Below, in pieces: positions 43,075-51,756 of a stretch of 64,000 nt of DNA (position 1 is the stretch's first letter; each line of letters begins with the position of its first letter). A program made the translations under genes and the position numbers. The DNA lies in NCBI RefSeq assembly GCF_000169335.1, contig NZ_AAXW01000014.1:62001-126000 (forward strand), written 5' to 3'. This stretch comes from Crocosphaera chwakensis CCY0110 (GTDB lineage Bacteria; Cyanobacteriota; Cyanobacteriia; Cyanobacteriales; Microcystaceae). The notes beneath the pieces are model-generated. The model was not told the origin of the DNA and ran no database searches. It was given only the letters and a program-made list of their open reading frames with translations.

Positions 43075-44238
43075 TCACCGCTCTTGATTGAGCAATTCTG
43101 CGATCGCTCGTTGTTTAACTTGGTCTTCATTAGGAAAGGTTTGACGTGCATCAGTAATCAACCAATCTAAGGCTGCAGCTTGCACATCAATGGCCGCTCC
43201 TGTTTTATCCACACAGTAGCGTCCAAACACCAACTTATCCACTAAACGCACCCCAGGACCAAGACGAGAATATTCAAAAATGACACTATTATCAACTGTC
43301 GCACCGCTACAAATCCAACAATTGGGGCCAATCATACTCGGACCAATAATAGTCGCTCCATCTTCAATATGAGTCATTGCACCAATATAAACAGGCCCTT
43401 CAACATTCACCTTATCCCAATTAACCGACACATTTAAGCCAGTATAAATCCCTGGTTTGACTTCAATACCAGGAATTTGCACATTTTTGATTTCTCTTTG
43501 TAGTACCGCTCGTATGGCGTGCCAATAGTCTGGGACTTTACCAATATCCACCCATTCAAAGTCCATATTTACTGCATAAAAAGGCGCACCTTTTTCCACT
43601 AACCGAGGGAATAACTCACCCCCGATATCATATTTCTGATTAGGGGGAATATAGTTAATAATTTCCGGTTCAAAGATATAAATCCCTGTATTAATATTAG
43701 TGCTGAGAGCTTCATCAACCGAGGGTTTTTCTTGGAACGCTTTAATTCTCCCCTCGTCATCCGTTACTACCACCCCATAACTAGAAACCACTTCTTTCGG
43801 GACAGACTTAGTAATAATTGTTGCGATCGCACCTTTTTCTTTATGGTATTTAACCGCAGCCGTCAAATCTAAATCAATGAGAGCGTCCCCACACAAAACG
43901 ATGAAAGTATCGTCAAAAAAGGGATTAAAATCTTGAATTCGTCGCAAACCGCCAGCAGAACCTAACGCTTCTCCAACTAAATCGCCATCGACAATTTTTC
44001 CTTCAAAAGAATAACCAATTTGTACACCAAATCGTTGACCATCGCGAAAATAACTTTCAATTTCCTCGGCCAGATGGCTGACATTTACCATAATTTCATT
44101 AAAACCATGTTGTCGCAGGAGTTCTAGTAAAAACTCCATCACAGGCTTTTGCAAAATCGGTATTAAAGGTTTAGGTATGGTATGGGTAATGGGACGAACG
44201 CGAGTTCCTTTCCCAGCGGCCAGAATCATGGCTTTCAT
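43075..44238 (-). CDS. Sugar-phosphate nucleotidyltransferase with left-handed beta helix
   Basis: 387 residues from ATG 44238 (MKAMILAAGKGTRVRPITHT); an upstream ATG nine codons earlier would add a tail not typical of the family. The N-terminal nucleotidyltransferase has GKGTRVRP, FIVLCGDALIDLDL and INTGIYIFEPE; the C-terminal half contains hexapeptide repeats (GPVYIGAMTHIEDGATIIG). This matches cyanobacterial proteins annotated as mannose-1-phosphate guanylyltransferase or glucose-1-phosphate thymidylyltransferase; the sugar cannot be told from sequence. Confidence 0.9.
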   Translation of the reverse strand: MKAMILAAGKGTRVRPITHTIPKPLIPILQKPVMEFLLELLRQHGFNEIMVNVSHLAEEIESYFRDGQRFGVQIGYSFEGKIVDGDLVGEALGSAGGLRRIQDFNPFFDDTFIVLCGDALIDLDLTAAVKYHKEKGAIATIITKSVPKEVVSSYGVVVTDDEGRIKAFQEKPSVDEALSTNINTGIYIFEPEIINYIPPNQKYDIGGELFPRLVEKGAPFYAVNMDFEWVDIGKVPDYWHAIRAVLQREIKNVQIPGIEVKPGIYTGLNVSVNWDKVNVEGPVYIGAMTHIEDGATIIGPSMIGPNCWICSGATVDNSVIFEYSRLGPGVRLVDKLVFGRYCVDKTGAAIDVQAAALDWLITDARQTFPNEDQVKQRAIAELLNQER

Positions 44239-44365
44239 GAATACACTTTCCTCAATCTTCGCCATCAGGTGTTTAGGGTGACAATGCTTAGTGTACCATT
44301 AACTTTTGCCAAATCCTGAGAATCATCTTAAATCAGTTAATAGTAATTCAGTGAGTAGTGAGCAG

Positions 44366-45166
44366 TTAAAGCACTTCAATGGTTAGGTCTTGATAAAATT
44401 CTTTTTGGGATAATTCTACTTTTGATTGGGATGAGAGCAATAATAAAGCCCAAAATACCCCTACTCGATCTTGTTTATTATGGTCATCATGGGGAGGGTT
44501 AATTTGATGCCATCGCTGTAATAATTCATCTAAATCAAGTTTTCGTTGTGTTTGGTCATAGTTTGACCACTGGTCTTGAAAAAATACCTCTAATTGTTGG
44601 GCTAATTCCGTTAAATTTTCTTGGTGTGCTAATTGAGTCACCATTTTCATGGCTTCTCGTTGAGAATGGGGGCGGGGAGTTGATTTACGACGGCGAGACG
44701 GCGTTGTTGTTTCTATTTCTTGAGCAATTTCTTCGATATGAGTGATTAACTCTTGAAGTGTCACACGACGTTGACGAGGAGGTGGGGCTGCACTACGACG
44801 ACGAAGATGCTTTTCTAAGTCAGAGATGCGGAACTGTCTGTGTCCTTCTTCGGTAATTTCTTCTAAATCACAAGGCAGTTCTTGGTCACTCTCATCGGTT
44901 TCTAGTCGTTCTAAAGAGTCAGCTTTAAAACGGACTAACATGGAAGCCCATAAAAAGGCTTGTCCTGATTTTGGCAAAGTGGCTTGTTCATAAATGTTAT
45001 CGGAATATTCGCTGATACCTAATTCACTTAAAAAACGATCAATCACCTCAATGACTTGAACGTCCCAAGGATCGATTTCTCCCTGTTGAGCTAGGTTAAT
45101 AAGAGTTTCAATGACTTCTGTGGCCGAAGAACTAGGAGGGCTGTTGATGCTATAGGGTGTTGTCAT
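44366..45166 (-). CDS. scpA: Segregation and condensation protein A
   Basis: 266 residues. The kleisin N-terminus binding the SMC neck is seen as VIETLINLAQQGEIDPWDVQ, followed by FLWASMLVRFKADSLE; a central basic linker (RRSAAPPPRQRRVTLQEL) is followed by the C-terminal winged helix (VGVFWALLLLSSQSKVELSQ, EFYQDLTIEVL). ScpA links SMC heads with ScpB during chromosome segregation. Five bases separate its start from the end of the DUF4359 gene upstream, so the two are likely one transcript. Confidence 0.92.
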   Translation of the reverse strand: MTTPYSINSPPSSSATEVIETLINLAQQGEIDPWDVQVIEVIDRFLSELGISEYSDNIYEQATLPKSGQAFLWASMLVRFKADSLERLETDESDQELPCDLEEITEEGHRQFRISDLEKHLRRRSAAPPPRQRRVTLQELITHIEEIAQEIETTTPSRRRKSTPRPHSQREAMKMVTQLAHQENLTELAQQLEVFFQDQWSNYDQTQRKLDLDELLQRWHQINPPHDDHNKQDRVGVFWALLLLSSQSKVELSQKEFYQDLTIEVL

Positions 45167-45171
45167 ACAAA

Positions 45172-45552
45172 CTAAAATTTATCTGCTTGATAAGTGTAAA
45201 ATTGTTGAAATACTCCAATAGTTTCAAACTGATAATTAGGGACTGGAGACGGTAAAAGAAATTCCGTTTCGTAAACACTAAATAATAAATAATTCTGACG
45301 AATGGTTTGATTAGCGATAACCTGCTTAATATGAGGTTTTCCCGTATCTACTAACGTTTTACAATGACTCGCTAAAAAACTAGCCAACCCTCCAGATGCT
45401 TTTGAACAGACTTCTTGTTTTAAATAACTGGTTAGGGTATCAGTTGCATAACTTTCATAATCTCGTTGTCCAGGGTTGGTTAATACCATGCTGGTACCTA
45501 GGCCAATAACACTGACTCCCCCGATGACTTTGACTAAGTGTAAAATGTTCAT
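45172..45552 (-). CDS. DUF4359 protein
   Basis: 126 residues. One N-terminal membrane span/signal (VKVIGGVSVIGLGTSMVLTN), then NPGQRDYESYATDTLTSYL, a Cys pair (EVCSKA, ASHCKTL) and RQNYLLFSVYETEF. This matches DUF4359, small exported proteins of cyanobacteria with no known function. Upstream and close to scpA. Confidence 0.85.
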   Translation of the reverse strand: MNILHLVKVIGGVSVIGLGTSMVLTNPGQRDYESYATDTLTSYLKQEVCSKASGGLASFLASHCKTLVDTGKPHIKQVIANQTIRQNYLLFSVYETEFLLPSPVPNYQFETIGVFQQFYTYQADKF

Positions 45553-45706
45553 GTCATTCTGCTACCACGATCAGAGTTTAAATTACTGTAAATCATCTTT
45601 TCCGTTTAATTATAGCTTTGTTCCTTAGTCTCTGTTACCTGAACGAAATCCCTACTAAAATTAAATTTACATATACAACATAAGGAATGATTTTGACTGA
45701 GCATAC

Positions 45707-46381
45707 ATGAAAGTTAAAATTTTAGACGAACGAGAAAGTTCCATTGCTCGTATTTTATTAAAGGAGAATGAACTATTAATTGCTCAAGCAGGAACTTTGC
45801 TGGCTATGCAAGGTAATATAACCCAAAACACCAGTTTTCGCCGTGGTTTAACCAAAAGCAACTCACAAAATCCAGGAAGTATGCCCACAGAATCTATCTT
45901 TTTAACGGAATTTCGTGGCATTGATCCTAAAAATGAGGTTTGGTTAGCTCCTTCGACCATTGGTAATATTATCATTCATCAAATTACTAACTATAAATTA
46001 ATCACTGTTCCCTCTTGTTATTTAGCCTGTGATGGAAACATGAATTTATTTTTTGGGGTCCCAGAACTTAAATTACCATACAATACTCAAGGTCTGAATT
46101 TATTAAGTATTACAGGAAAAGGGCAGGTAATACTTAATGGATTAGGAGCAATTTATTCGATTAATATTAATGGAAATTATTGGGTAAATATCGATAATTT
46201 AGTTGCTTTTGAAAATAGTTTAAAATATGAGGTAATTCAACAAAAGCTTAAAGGTTTAAGAAGTTGGTGGGCAAAACCAAAGTTATTTATCAAGTTTACA
46301 GGTGAAGGTAAATTATACTGTCAAACTCATCATGCTAAAGATTGGGGACATCTCATTGCTACAAAATTAAAATCTAAGTAA
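45707..46381 (+). CDS. AIM24/TIGR00266 family protein, copy 1
   Basis: 224 residues, all beta. Typical pieces: LLIAQAGTLLAMQGNIT, TESIFLTEFRGIDPKNEVWL, SCYLACDGNM, and ITGKGQVILNGLGAIYSINI followed by GNYWVNIDNLVAFENSLKYE. The AIM24 fold is a stack of beta sandwiches; the mitochondrial relative helps membrane organisation, bacterial role unknown. A paralog starts 16 bases later. Confidence 0.87.
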   Translation: MKVKILDERESSIARILLKENELLIAQAGTLLAMQGNITQNTSFRRGLTKSNSQNPGSMPTESIFLTEFRGIDPKNEVWLAPSTIGNIIIHQITNYKLITVPSCYLACDGNMNLFFGVPELKLPYNTQGLNLLSITGKGQVILNGLGAIYSININGNYWVNIDNLVAFENSLKYEVIQQKLKGLRSWWAKPKLFIKFTGEGKLYCQTHHAKDWGHLIATKLKSK

Positions 46382-46397
46382 ACAGTGAACTATACAA

Positions 46398-47090
46398 ATG
46401 ACAAGTTATCGACCCCTTGAGTATCAAATTGAAAATAATGCAGAAGCAGCTTATTTAATGATTCATTTAAAATCCTTAGAAAAAGTTTTTGTGAAAACAT
46501 CTAGCCTAAGCATTCAAGATACTTCTATTGAAATGGGTAAATCAATCACCAGTGATTCTCTATCATTAGATTATAATTTAACTCTTGGTTCTCATTTAAG
46601 CATTAATGAGGTAATAGCTCCTAAATTACCGGGTAGTATTTATTTAATTCCTGATATTTTTGGCAGTATAAAACACTACTCTTTCAAAGAAAACACAGGG
46701 ATAATTGCTCAATATTTTTCATTCTTAGCCTGTAGCGAAAATGTTCAATTAAAAATAATATTATCTCCTATTATTAAACAAATAAGTGAAGAAGATTCTT
46801 TCTTTTTTCATCTGTCAGGAATAGGAGACTTATGGTTAAATTATTACGGAAATATTCAAGAAATTTCTGTCCAAGGAGACTATTGGATTAATCTTAATTA
46901 TTTAGTTGCTTTTGAAGATACCTTGAACTATGAAATTAAAGAACTTGAAGGATTATCTTTATCAGGCTTACAGATAGGAAGCGTAAAAGAAAATAATCTT
47001 TTTTGTCATTTTCAAGGAAACGGTAGAATTTGGATACAATCTCGTCATCGTTATGCTTTACTTAATTTTTTTGCCCCTTTTATTTATTAA
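46398..47090 (+). CDS. AIM24/TIGR00266 family protein, copy 2
   Basis: 230 residues, diverged tandem paralog of the gene before it. Shared: FFFHLSGIGDLWLNYYGNIQ, VQGDYWINLNYLVAFEDTLN, and a closing FQGNGRIWIQSRHR, matching the GxGxIW end of AIM24 proteins. The N-terminal half is less conserved. Same direction as nurA, which begins 51 bases later. Confidence 0.82.
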   Translation: MTSYRPLEYQIENNAEAAYLMIHLKSLEKVFVKTSSLSIQDTSIEMGKSITSDSLSLDYNLTLGSHLSINEVIAPKLPGSIYLIPDIFGSIKHYSFKENTGIIAQYFSFLACSENVQLKIILSPIIKQISEEDSFFFHLSGIGDLWLNYYGNIQEISVQGDYWINLNYLVAFEDTLNYEIKELEGLSLSGLQIGSVKENNLFCHFQGNGRIWIQSRHRYALLNFFAPFIY

Positions 47091-47141
47091 GAAAAAATAA
47101 CAAGCAACATTGTTTTATATGACTTACGAGGAAAATTGACT

Positions 47142-48338
47142 ATGTTAGACATCGCTAAACTAGCAGGGAAAATCCCAGGAATTAGTAAACATTTTCAACA
47201 AGAAATGACCGCAAGTTCTCAACGACTCGAACTTGCTAAAACTATCTTACAACAAGCTCAAAGCCAACAAGAAGCATTAATAGAACGCTACCAAACCTGG
47301 GGCGATCGCCTCATTTTTTCGGCAGCTATTCCCATCGAACCCTTAGATACTCGCATCACCATTGTTCCTCCTCCTGATAGTCATAGTGTCTTTGCCACAG
47401 ATGGATCACAAATTGCTCCATCTCACCATGAAATTGCCTATTGTTATTTAATCAATGTCGGACGAGTGATGCTTCATTATGGACAAAATTTGCATCCTTT
47501 GCTCGATAGTCTCCCAGAAGTGTATTATCGTCCCGAAGACCTTTATGTGTCGAGGCAATGGGGTATCCGAACCGATGAATGGTTAGGGTATCGGCGAACT
47601 GTCTTAGAAGCCCAATATTTAGCGGAAATGGCCTGCTGTTGGGTTAACCCTCCAGGGGCCCACCATGAACCTAATTTAGCGATGGTAGATGGTTCTCTAG
47701 TCTATTGGTTTTTAGATGGATTAGCTAATGATGCTCGTGATTTAATTTTACTCCCTATCCAAGAAGCTTGGGAACAATTACGAGCTGCCCGTATTCCTTT
47801 GATGGGTTATTTGAGTGCCTCTAGAAGTGTGGAAGCTATTAACTTTTTGCGTCTCCATAATTGCACCTTTGACAGCCCAAACTGTACTATGAATTGTATG
47901 GATATGGGGGAAGAAAAGACCCCTTGTCAAATCATCGAACCCCTGCGAGATACCAGCTTATGGGGAGAAAGTTTGCAACCAGGAGAACGAGGACCTTTAT
48001 GGCAAAGTTCTGCGCGTATTCTTGACTTATATGATGAAGCCCAACGCATCTATTTTTGTTACGTTAATGTGGGGACAGAAATTGCCAGAATAGAAGTACC
48101 GGCTTGGGTGATTGAAGATCAAGACTTGTTTAATCACGCTTTGGGCATCATGTTAGCACAGGTGAGCAAAGGGTTTGGTTATCCTGTAGCTTTGGCAGAG
48201 TCCCATAACCAAGCGGTGATCCGAGGAGGCGATCGCGTTCGTTTCTTTGCCCTTTTAGAACAACAAATGATTCGCGCCGGTTTACAAAACGTGGGAACTT
48301 CTTACAAAGAAGCTAGAAAACGGGGCAGTATTGCTTAA
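47142..48338 (+). CDS. nurA: NurA-domain nuclease
   Basis: 398 residues from ATG 47142, GAGG upstream. The NurA fold shows as FATDGSQIAPSHHEIAYCYL (first Asp of the metal site), LAMVDGSLVYWFLDGL (second) and the C-terminal KGFGYPVALAESHNQAVIRG. In archaea NurA works with HerA in end resection; in bacteria the role is less clear. No herA is close by. It is preceded by two AIM24 genes in the same direction. Confidence 0.88.
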   Translation: MLDIAKLAGKIPGISKHFQQEMTASSQRLELAKTILQQAQSQQEALIERYQTWGDRLIFSAAIPIEPLDTRITIVPPPDSHSVFATDGSQIAPSHHEIAYCYLINVGRVMLHYGQNLHPLLDSLPEVYYRPEDLYVSRQWGIRTDEWLGYRRTVLEAQYLAEMACCWVNPPGAHHEPNLAMVDGSLVYWFLDGLANDARDLILLPIQEAWEQLRAARIPLMGYLSASRSVEAINFLRLHNCTFDSPNCTMNCMDMGEEKTPCQIIEPLRDTSLWGESLQPGERGPLWQSSARILDLYDEAQRIYFCYVNVGTEIARIEVPAWVIEDQDLFNHALGIMLAQVSKGFGYPVALAESHNQAVIRGGDRVRFFALLEQQMIRAGLQNVGTSYKEARKRGSIA

Positions 48339-48362
48339 TCTTTAACAATAACAATTTTGTTT

Positions 48363-48563
48363 ATGCCAAGACGTAAAATTCCCATGCCAAAACAGATCAT
48401 CAGTCATTTATCTGATGAAAAAGTTTATATTGTTTGCGATCGCCCTTATAAATTATTGCTTGATCAAAAAAATTATCTTCATGCTGAGGAAGGATACGCT
48501 CTAGAATTTCCTGGAAATTATGGAGTATATGCTTATAGGGGTGTTACTAAAAAGATTAAATAG
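48363..48563 (+). CDS. Small protein of unknown function (DUF6745-like motif)
   Basis: 66 residues from ATG 48363. The end, LHAEEGYALEFPGNYGVYAY then RGV, resembles a short motif (AIEFxDGYxVYAYxGV) found in larger uncharacterised proteins of the DUF6745 type. It may be a fragment of such a gene. It follows nurA after 24 bases and may just be read along with it. Confidence 0.45.
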   Translation: MPRRKIPMPKQIISHLSDEKVYIVCDRPYKLLLDQKNYLHAEEGYALEFPGNYGVYAYRGVTKKIK

Positions 48564-48687
48564 TAAATGAGGAAGAATTCTAACTTATCAAAATAAAGCT
48601 ATTTTTTAGACAATAATGGCTCTAGATAGGTTAAGAATCTGTCTACTTCCCCATTTACGGTGATTAAAAATTAAGCAAAAGGAATCA

Positions 48688-50160
48688 TTAATTCAATACC
48701 CAATTCACTAAAGTTCTGACAGGAAAACCGGTTGCACCAGCATTATTAACCCCATTTTCTTTATCTGCCCAAACAGGGCCAGCAATATCTAAATGGGCCC
48801 AAGATGTTTCTTTGATAAACTGTTTCAAGAATAACGCTGCAGTAATAGAACCCCCTGCCCTCGGTCCAGTATTTTTCATGTCTGCAATGGGAGACTTTAA
48901 CCCTTCAAAATATTTCTCTTCCATTGGCATAATCCAAAACTTTTCCCCTGCTGCTTCAGAAGCGGTTTTAATTTCTTCTGCAAGGGTTTCGTCTGTACTC
49001 CATAACCCAGAAATATTATCCCCTAACGCCACAATACAAGCACCGGTTAAGGTGGCTAAATCTACGATCGCATCCACTGCTAATTGTTCAGCAAATACCA
49101 AAGCATCGGCTAAGGTTAAGCGTCCCTCAGCATCAGTATTATTCACCTCGATCGTTTTACCATTGGATGCGGTTAAAATATCTCCAGGGCGCATGGCATG
49201 ACCACTAATCATGTTTTCTGTGGCAGCACAAACAAAGTGAACTTCCACATCTGGCTTTAATTGAGCGATCGCTTTTGCTGCGCCGAGCGTGGCAGCACCG
49301 CCTCCCATATCCATTTTCATGGTTTCGATGCCACTGCCTGATCCTTTTAGATTTAAACCACCAGAATCAAAGGTTAAACTTTTACCGACAATGGCTAGTT
49401 TCCGTTTGGGTGTACCACTAGGTTTATAGATAAGATGGATAAATTTTGGGGGTAAATCTGAGGCTTTGGCTACCCCTAAAAATGCACCCATTCCCCGTTT
49501 TTCACACTCATCTTTTTCTAAAATTTCTATGTCTAAACCATACTCTTTCGCTAAGTCTTGGGCAGTTTTAGCAAAAGTAACAGGGTTAATAGCATTAGCT
49601 GGTGCTGCTACTAATTCCCGTGCTAAAATTACCCCAGAACACACCGTTTCAGCCTGATTAATGGCTTCGCTTTGGTCTCCAACGCCTAAAATTTCAACGG
49701 TTTCGAGTTTTGAGGGTTTATCTTCGGGTTCGGACTTGAAGCGGTTATCTTGATGCAAGGATAGGATCATGCCTTCTGCGATCGCTGCTGTGGTTTTAGC
49801 TGCATCATTATCCATCAGAGGAAAATGAATACCCAAGCTTTTCACTTTCTCTTTTTTCCCTAAACGAGCAACAGCAGCAGCCCCTAAACGGACAGTATCT
49901 AGGGTAAATTCGTCTTTTTTCCCTAAACCGACTAAAATCAGTTTACGAATGGCACTCTTACCTCCAATACGAGTCACCATACTACTGCCTGATTTTCCTT
50001 CAAATTCTGTTTCTTCAATTAATTCTGTCATAGTTTTGCCAATTTTTTCGTCTAATTGGCTTAATTCTTCTGTTAAGGCTATTTCATTTTCAAAAAAGCC
50101 TAACGCGATCGCATCTCCACTCCAATCTAATAATGGGGTATCTGTGCCACGAATATCCAT
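48688..50160 (-). CDS. pepA: Leucyl (cytosol) aminopeptidase
   Basis: 490 residues from ATG 50160 (four codons after a TTG). The M17 C-terminal catalytic domain is complete: LAIVGKSLTFDSGGLNLKG (Lys, Asp ligands), TMKMDMGGGAATLGAAKAIA, and the signature NTDAEGRLTLADALVFAEQ. The N-terminal domain of about 170 residues is normal. The enzyme forms a hexamer and removes N-terminal residues from peptides; some relatives also bind DNA. Stands alone. Confidence 0.95.
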   Translation of the reverse strand: MDIRGTDTPLLDWSGDAIALGFFENEIALTEELSQLDEKIGKTMTELIEETEFEGKSGSSMVTRIGGKSAIRKLILVGLGKKDEFTLDTVRLGAAAVARLGKKEKVKSLGIHFPLMDNDAAKTTAAIAEGMILSLHQDNRFKSEPEDKPSKLETVEILGVGDQSEAINQAETVCSGVILARELVAAPANAINPVTFAKTAQDLAKEYGLDIEILEKDECEKRGMGAFLGVAKASDLPPKFIHLIYKPSGTPKRKLAIVGKSLTFDSGGLNLKGSGSGIETMKMDMGGGAATLGAAKAIAQLKPDVEVHFVCAATENMISGHAMRPGDILTASNGKTIEVNNTDAEGRLTLADALVFAEQLAVDAIVDLATLTGACIVALGDNISGLWSTDETLAEEIKTASEAAGEKFWIMPMEEKYFEGLKSPIADMKNTGPRAGGSITAALFLKQFIKETSWAHLDIAGPVWADKENGVNNAGATGFPVRTLVNWVLN

Positions 50161-50328
50161 ATTTATTCCCAAGTGTCTCGTTATATTGTCCGTTCTTTAT
50201 TTTATCTTAGAACTTCATCCCCACTACGACTTAACTGAAATGGTGGGTTAGTATAGATTATTAGATTCTGGTCACATCTTAAACGATAGTCGTCTAACTT
50301 TCTTTAAATCTGTTTTTACCTTTAGTCT

Positions 50329-50586
50329 ATGAATATCTATCTTACCCAACATCAAGAAAGCATAATTAAACGTCAAGTTCAAACAGGAAAATATCAGTCA
50401 CCAGAAGAAGTGATTGAAGTGGCTTTACAATTGCTTGATGAATACGAAAAAACCGATACAGAATGGATCAATGAGATTCGGCAAAAAATAGATGATGCTA
50501 TTCTTGAATCAGAAAATAACGCTTCTGTTGATGGGGAAACCTTTGTGAACCAAATAATAGATCGTTTTCAAAATATTCAAAAGTAA
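50329..50586 (+). CDS. parD: ParD/CC2985-type antitoxin
   Basis: 85 residues: NIYLTQHQESIIKRQVQTGK and YQSPEEVIEVALQLLDEYE form the ribbon-helix-helix of the ParD-like family, followed by an acidic tail (DAILESENNASVDGETFVNQ) that wraps the toxin. The frame is whole. The toxin gene six bases downstream is cut short, so this antitoxin is probably orphan. Confidence 0.85.
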   Translation: MNIYLTQHQESIIKRQVQTGKYQSPEEVIEVALQLLDEYEKTDTEWINEIRQKIDDAILESENNASVDGETFVNQIIDRFQNIQK

Positions 50587-50592
50587 TACATC

Positions 50593-50700
50593 ATGAGTTG
50601 TTATGTTATAAATGTTCTAGCCACTCAGGATCTTAATCAAATAGCTGATTATAATGTTGAAGCAGGAGAAAAATTTTTTCGAGAATTTAATCAAAAATGA
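50593..50700 (+). pseudogene. parE: Truncated ParE toxin
   Basis: 35 residues only: YVINVLATQDLNQIADYN then VEAGEKFFREFNQK and TGA. This is the first third of a ParE/RelE toxin, normally 95-100 residues; some residues in the ADY..NVEAGE region are also missing. The core strands with the active residues are absent. Direct context: six bases after the intact ParD gene. Confidence 0.78.
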
Positions 50701-50940
50701 ATGTTTAACTCTAATGCTTCTGCAATTTCTTCTGCATTTAGTTCTAATTTTGCTAATCTAGGAATTCTTTTACGTTTTGTTTTCTTTTCTATCGCTTCAA
50801 CTATAATTTTATCATCGTTAATGATGTCCTCATTTTCCTCTAACTCCTCCTTCCATTTTGGAAAAATCATATTCATCTCGTAAATCATCCGTTAATTCGT
50901 GATCAAAATCCTGACTTATAAAATTTTCGCTCCTTTTTTG
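50691..50940 (-). pseudogene. Decayed antitoxin-like gene piece
   Basis: On the minus strand, the frame ending at 50830 reads HELTDDLRDEYDFSKM then EGGVRGK and TGA. LRxEYDFSxMxGGVRGK is the hallmark start of many small cyanobacterial antitoxin-type proteins. After the stop, a different frame carries a charged stretch ending AKLELNAEEIAEALELNIHF, which looks like the tail of another protein. No whole gene can be read; I take it as a mix of remnants. Confidence 0.45.
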
Positions 50941-51010
50941 TAGCCAACCTAACACTAATAATTCTAATTCGTTATGATAGACTTTAATAAGTAAAACCTT
51001 AATAACATCT

Positions 51011-51232
51011 ATGCCGAGGAAAATTCGAGAGTTTAAGGCGGAAATTGCTCGTGAAGGATTTGTCTATTTACCCAAACGAGGAAAAGGCAGCCATGAACGT
51101 TGGCAACATCCTCTAATCAAGAAAACTTTAACAATTTCTGGTAAAGATGGCGATGATGTACCTTTCTATTTAGAAAAACAACTAACGAAATTACTTATTG
51201 AATTACAGCAACTAAGGGAGAATCAAGAATGA
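51011..51232 (+). CDS. hicA: HicA-family toxin
   Basis: 73 residues, whole. The double-stranded-RNA-binding-like HicA fold shows as REFKAEIAREGFVYLPKRGK, GSHERWQHPLIKKTLTISGK with the catalytic His in GSHERW. It would cut mRNA. It overlaps hicB by four bases (ATGA). This second HicAB pair is intact, unlike the one at 2119-2373. Confidence 0.9.
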   Translation: MPRKIREFKAEIAREGFVYLPKRGKGSHERWQHPLIKKTLTISGKDGDDVPFYLEKQLTKLLIELQQLRENQE

Positions 51233-51483
51233 TGAATCACTATAGTATGGTTATTCAATGGTCAGAAACAGATCAGTTATTCTTAGTAACTATTCCTGAA
51301 TTTTCTGAACAGGTTATCATGCCTTGTACTCATGGCAAAACTAGAGAAGAAGCGATTCGTGGCGGAGAAGAAGTAATTGAAATGTATTTAGAAGCATGGA
51401 AAGCTGAAGATCAAACAATTCCTAAACCTAAAACTTTAGAAATCAGTAATGAATCTCTTTCGTTGACTTCATCGAATAAATAG
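51229..51483 (+). CDS. hicB: HicB-family antitoxin
   Basis: 84 residues: YSMVIQWSETDQLFLVTIPE, then HGKTREEAIRGGEEVIEMYL, the typical HicB start and central helix. The C-terminal end is short (SNESLSLTSSNK) and no DNA-binding helix is visible. Coupled to hicA by ATGA overlap. Confidence 0.9.
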   Translation: MMNHYSMVIQWSETDQLFLVTIPEFSEQVIMPCTHGKTREEAIRGGEEVIEMYLEAWKAEDQTIPKPKTLEISNESLSLTSSNK

Positions 51484-51552
51484 CTTTTGCCCGATCAACT
51501 ACAACTGAAACTTAGAAACCTCGAATTTTTGGTTAAGTTTTGTTAAAAATCA

Positions 51553-51584
51553 TTGCAAAAAGTTTCATAATCTGGCTTTATAGT
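51553..51584 (+). promoter_or_regulatory. Possible promoter of the Lys/Glu/Pro-rich gene
   Basis: TTGCAA at 51553 and TTTATAGT at 51577-51584 are spaced 18-20 bases apart. A start here would leave a leader of about 165 bases before the ATG at 51757. The match is only fair. Confidence 0.3.
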
Positions 51585-51756
51585 CTTTATAGTTAAATAA
51601 GGAAACTAAAAACAACCTTAATTAACCTCGTTAATTAGTTTAAGTAAACGATTAACTAAAATCTAGGAAAATCGGTATGCAACCATAAAGTTTCTTAGAG
51701 ATAAATTTTCATAGATTCAATTATCTATTAACTGACTTTTTAGGAGATTAAAAGCA

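Noticed and set aside
41133..44238. Region considered as a capsule or O-antigen cluster
   Set aside because: Only three sugar-related genes lie here, on two strands, without transporter, polymerase or flippase genes.
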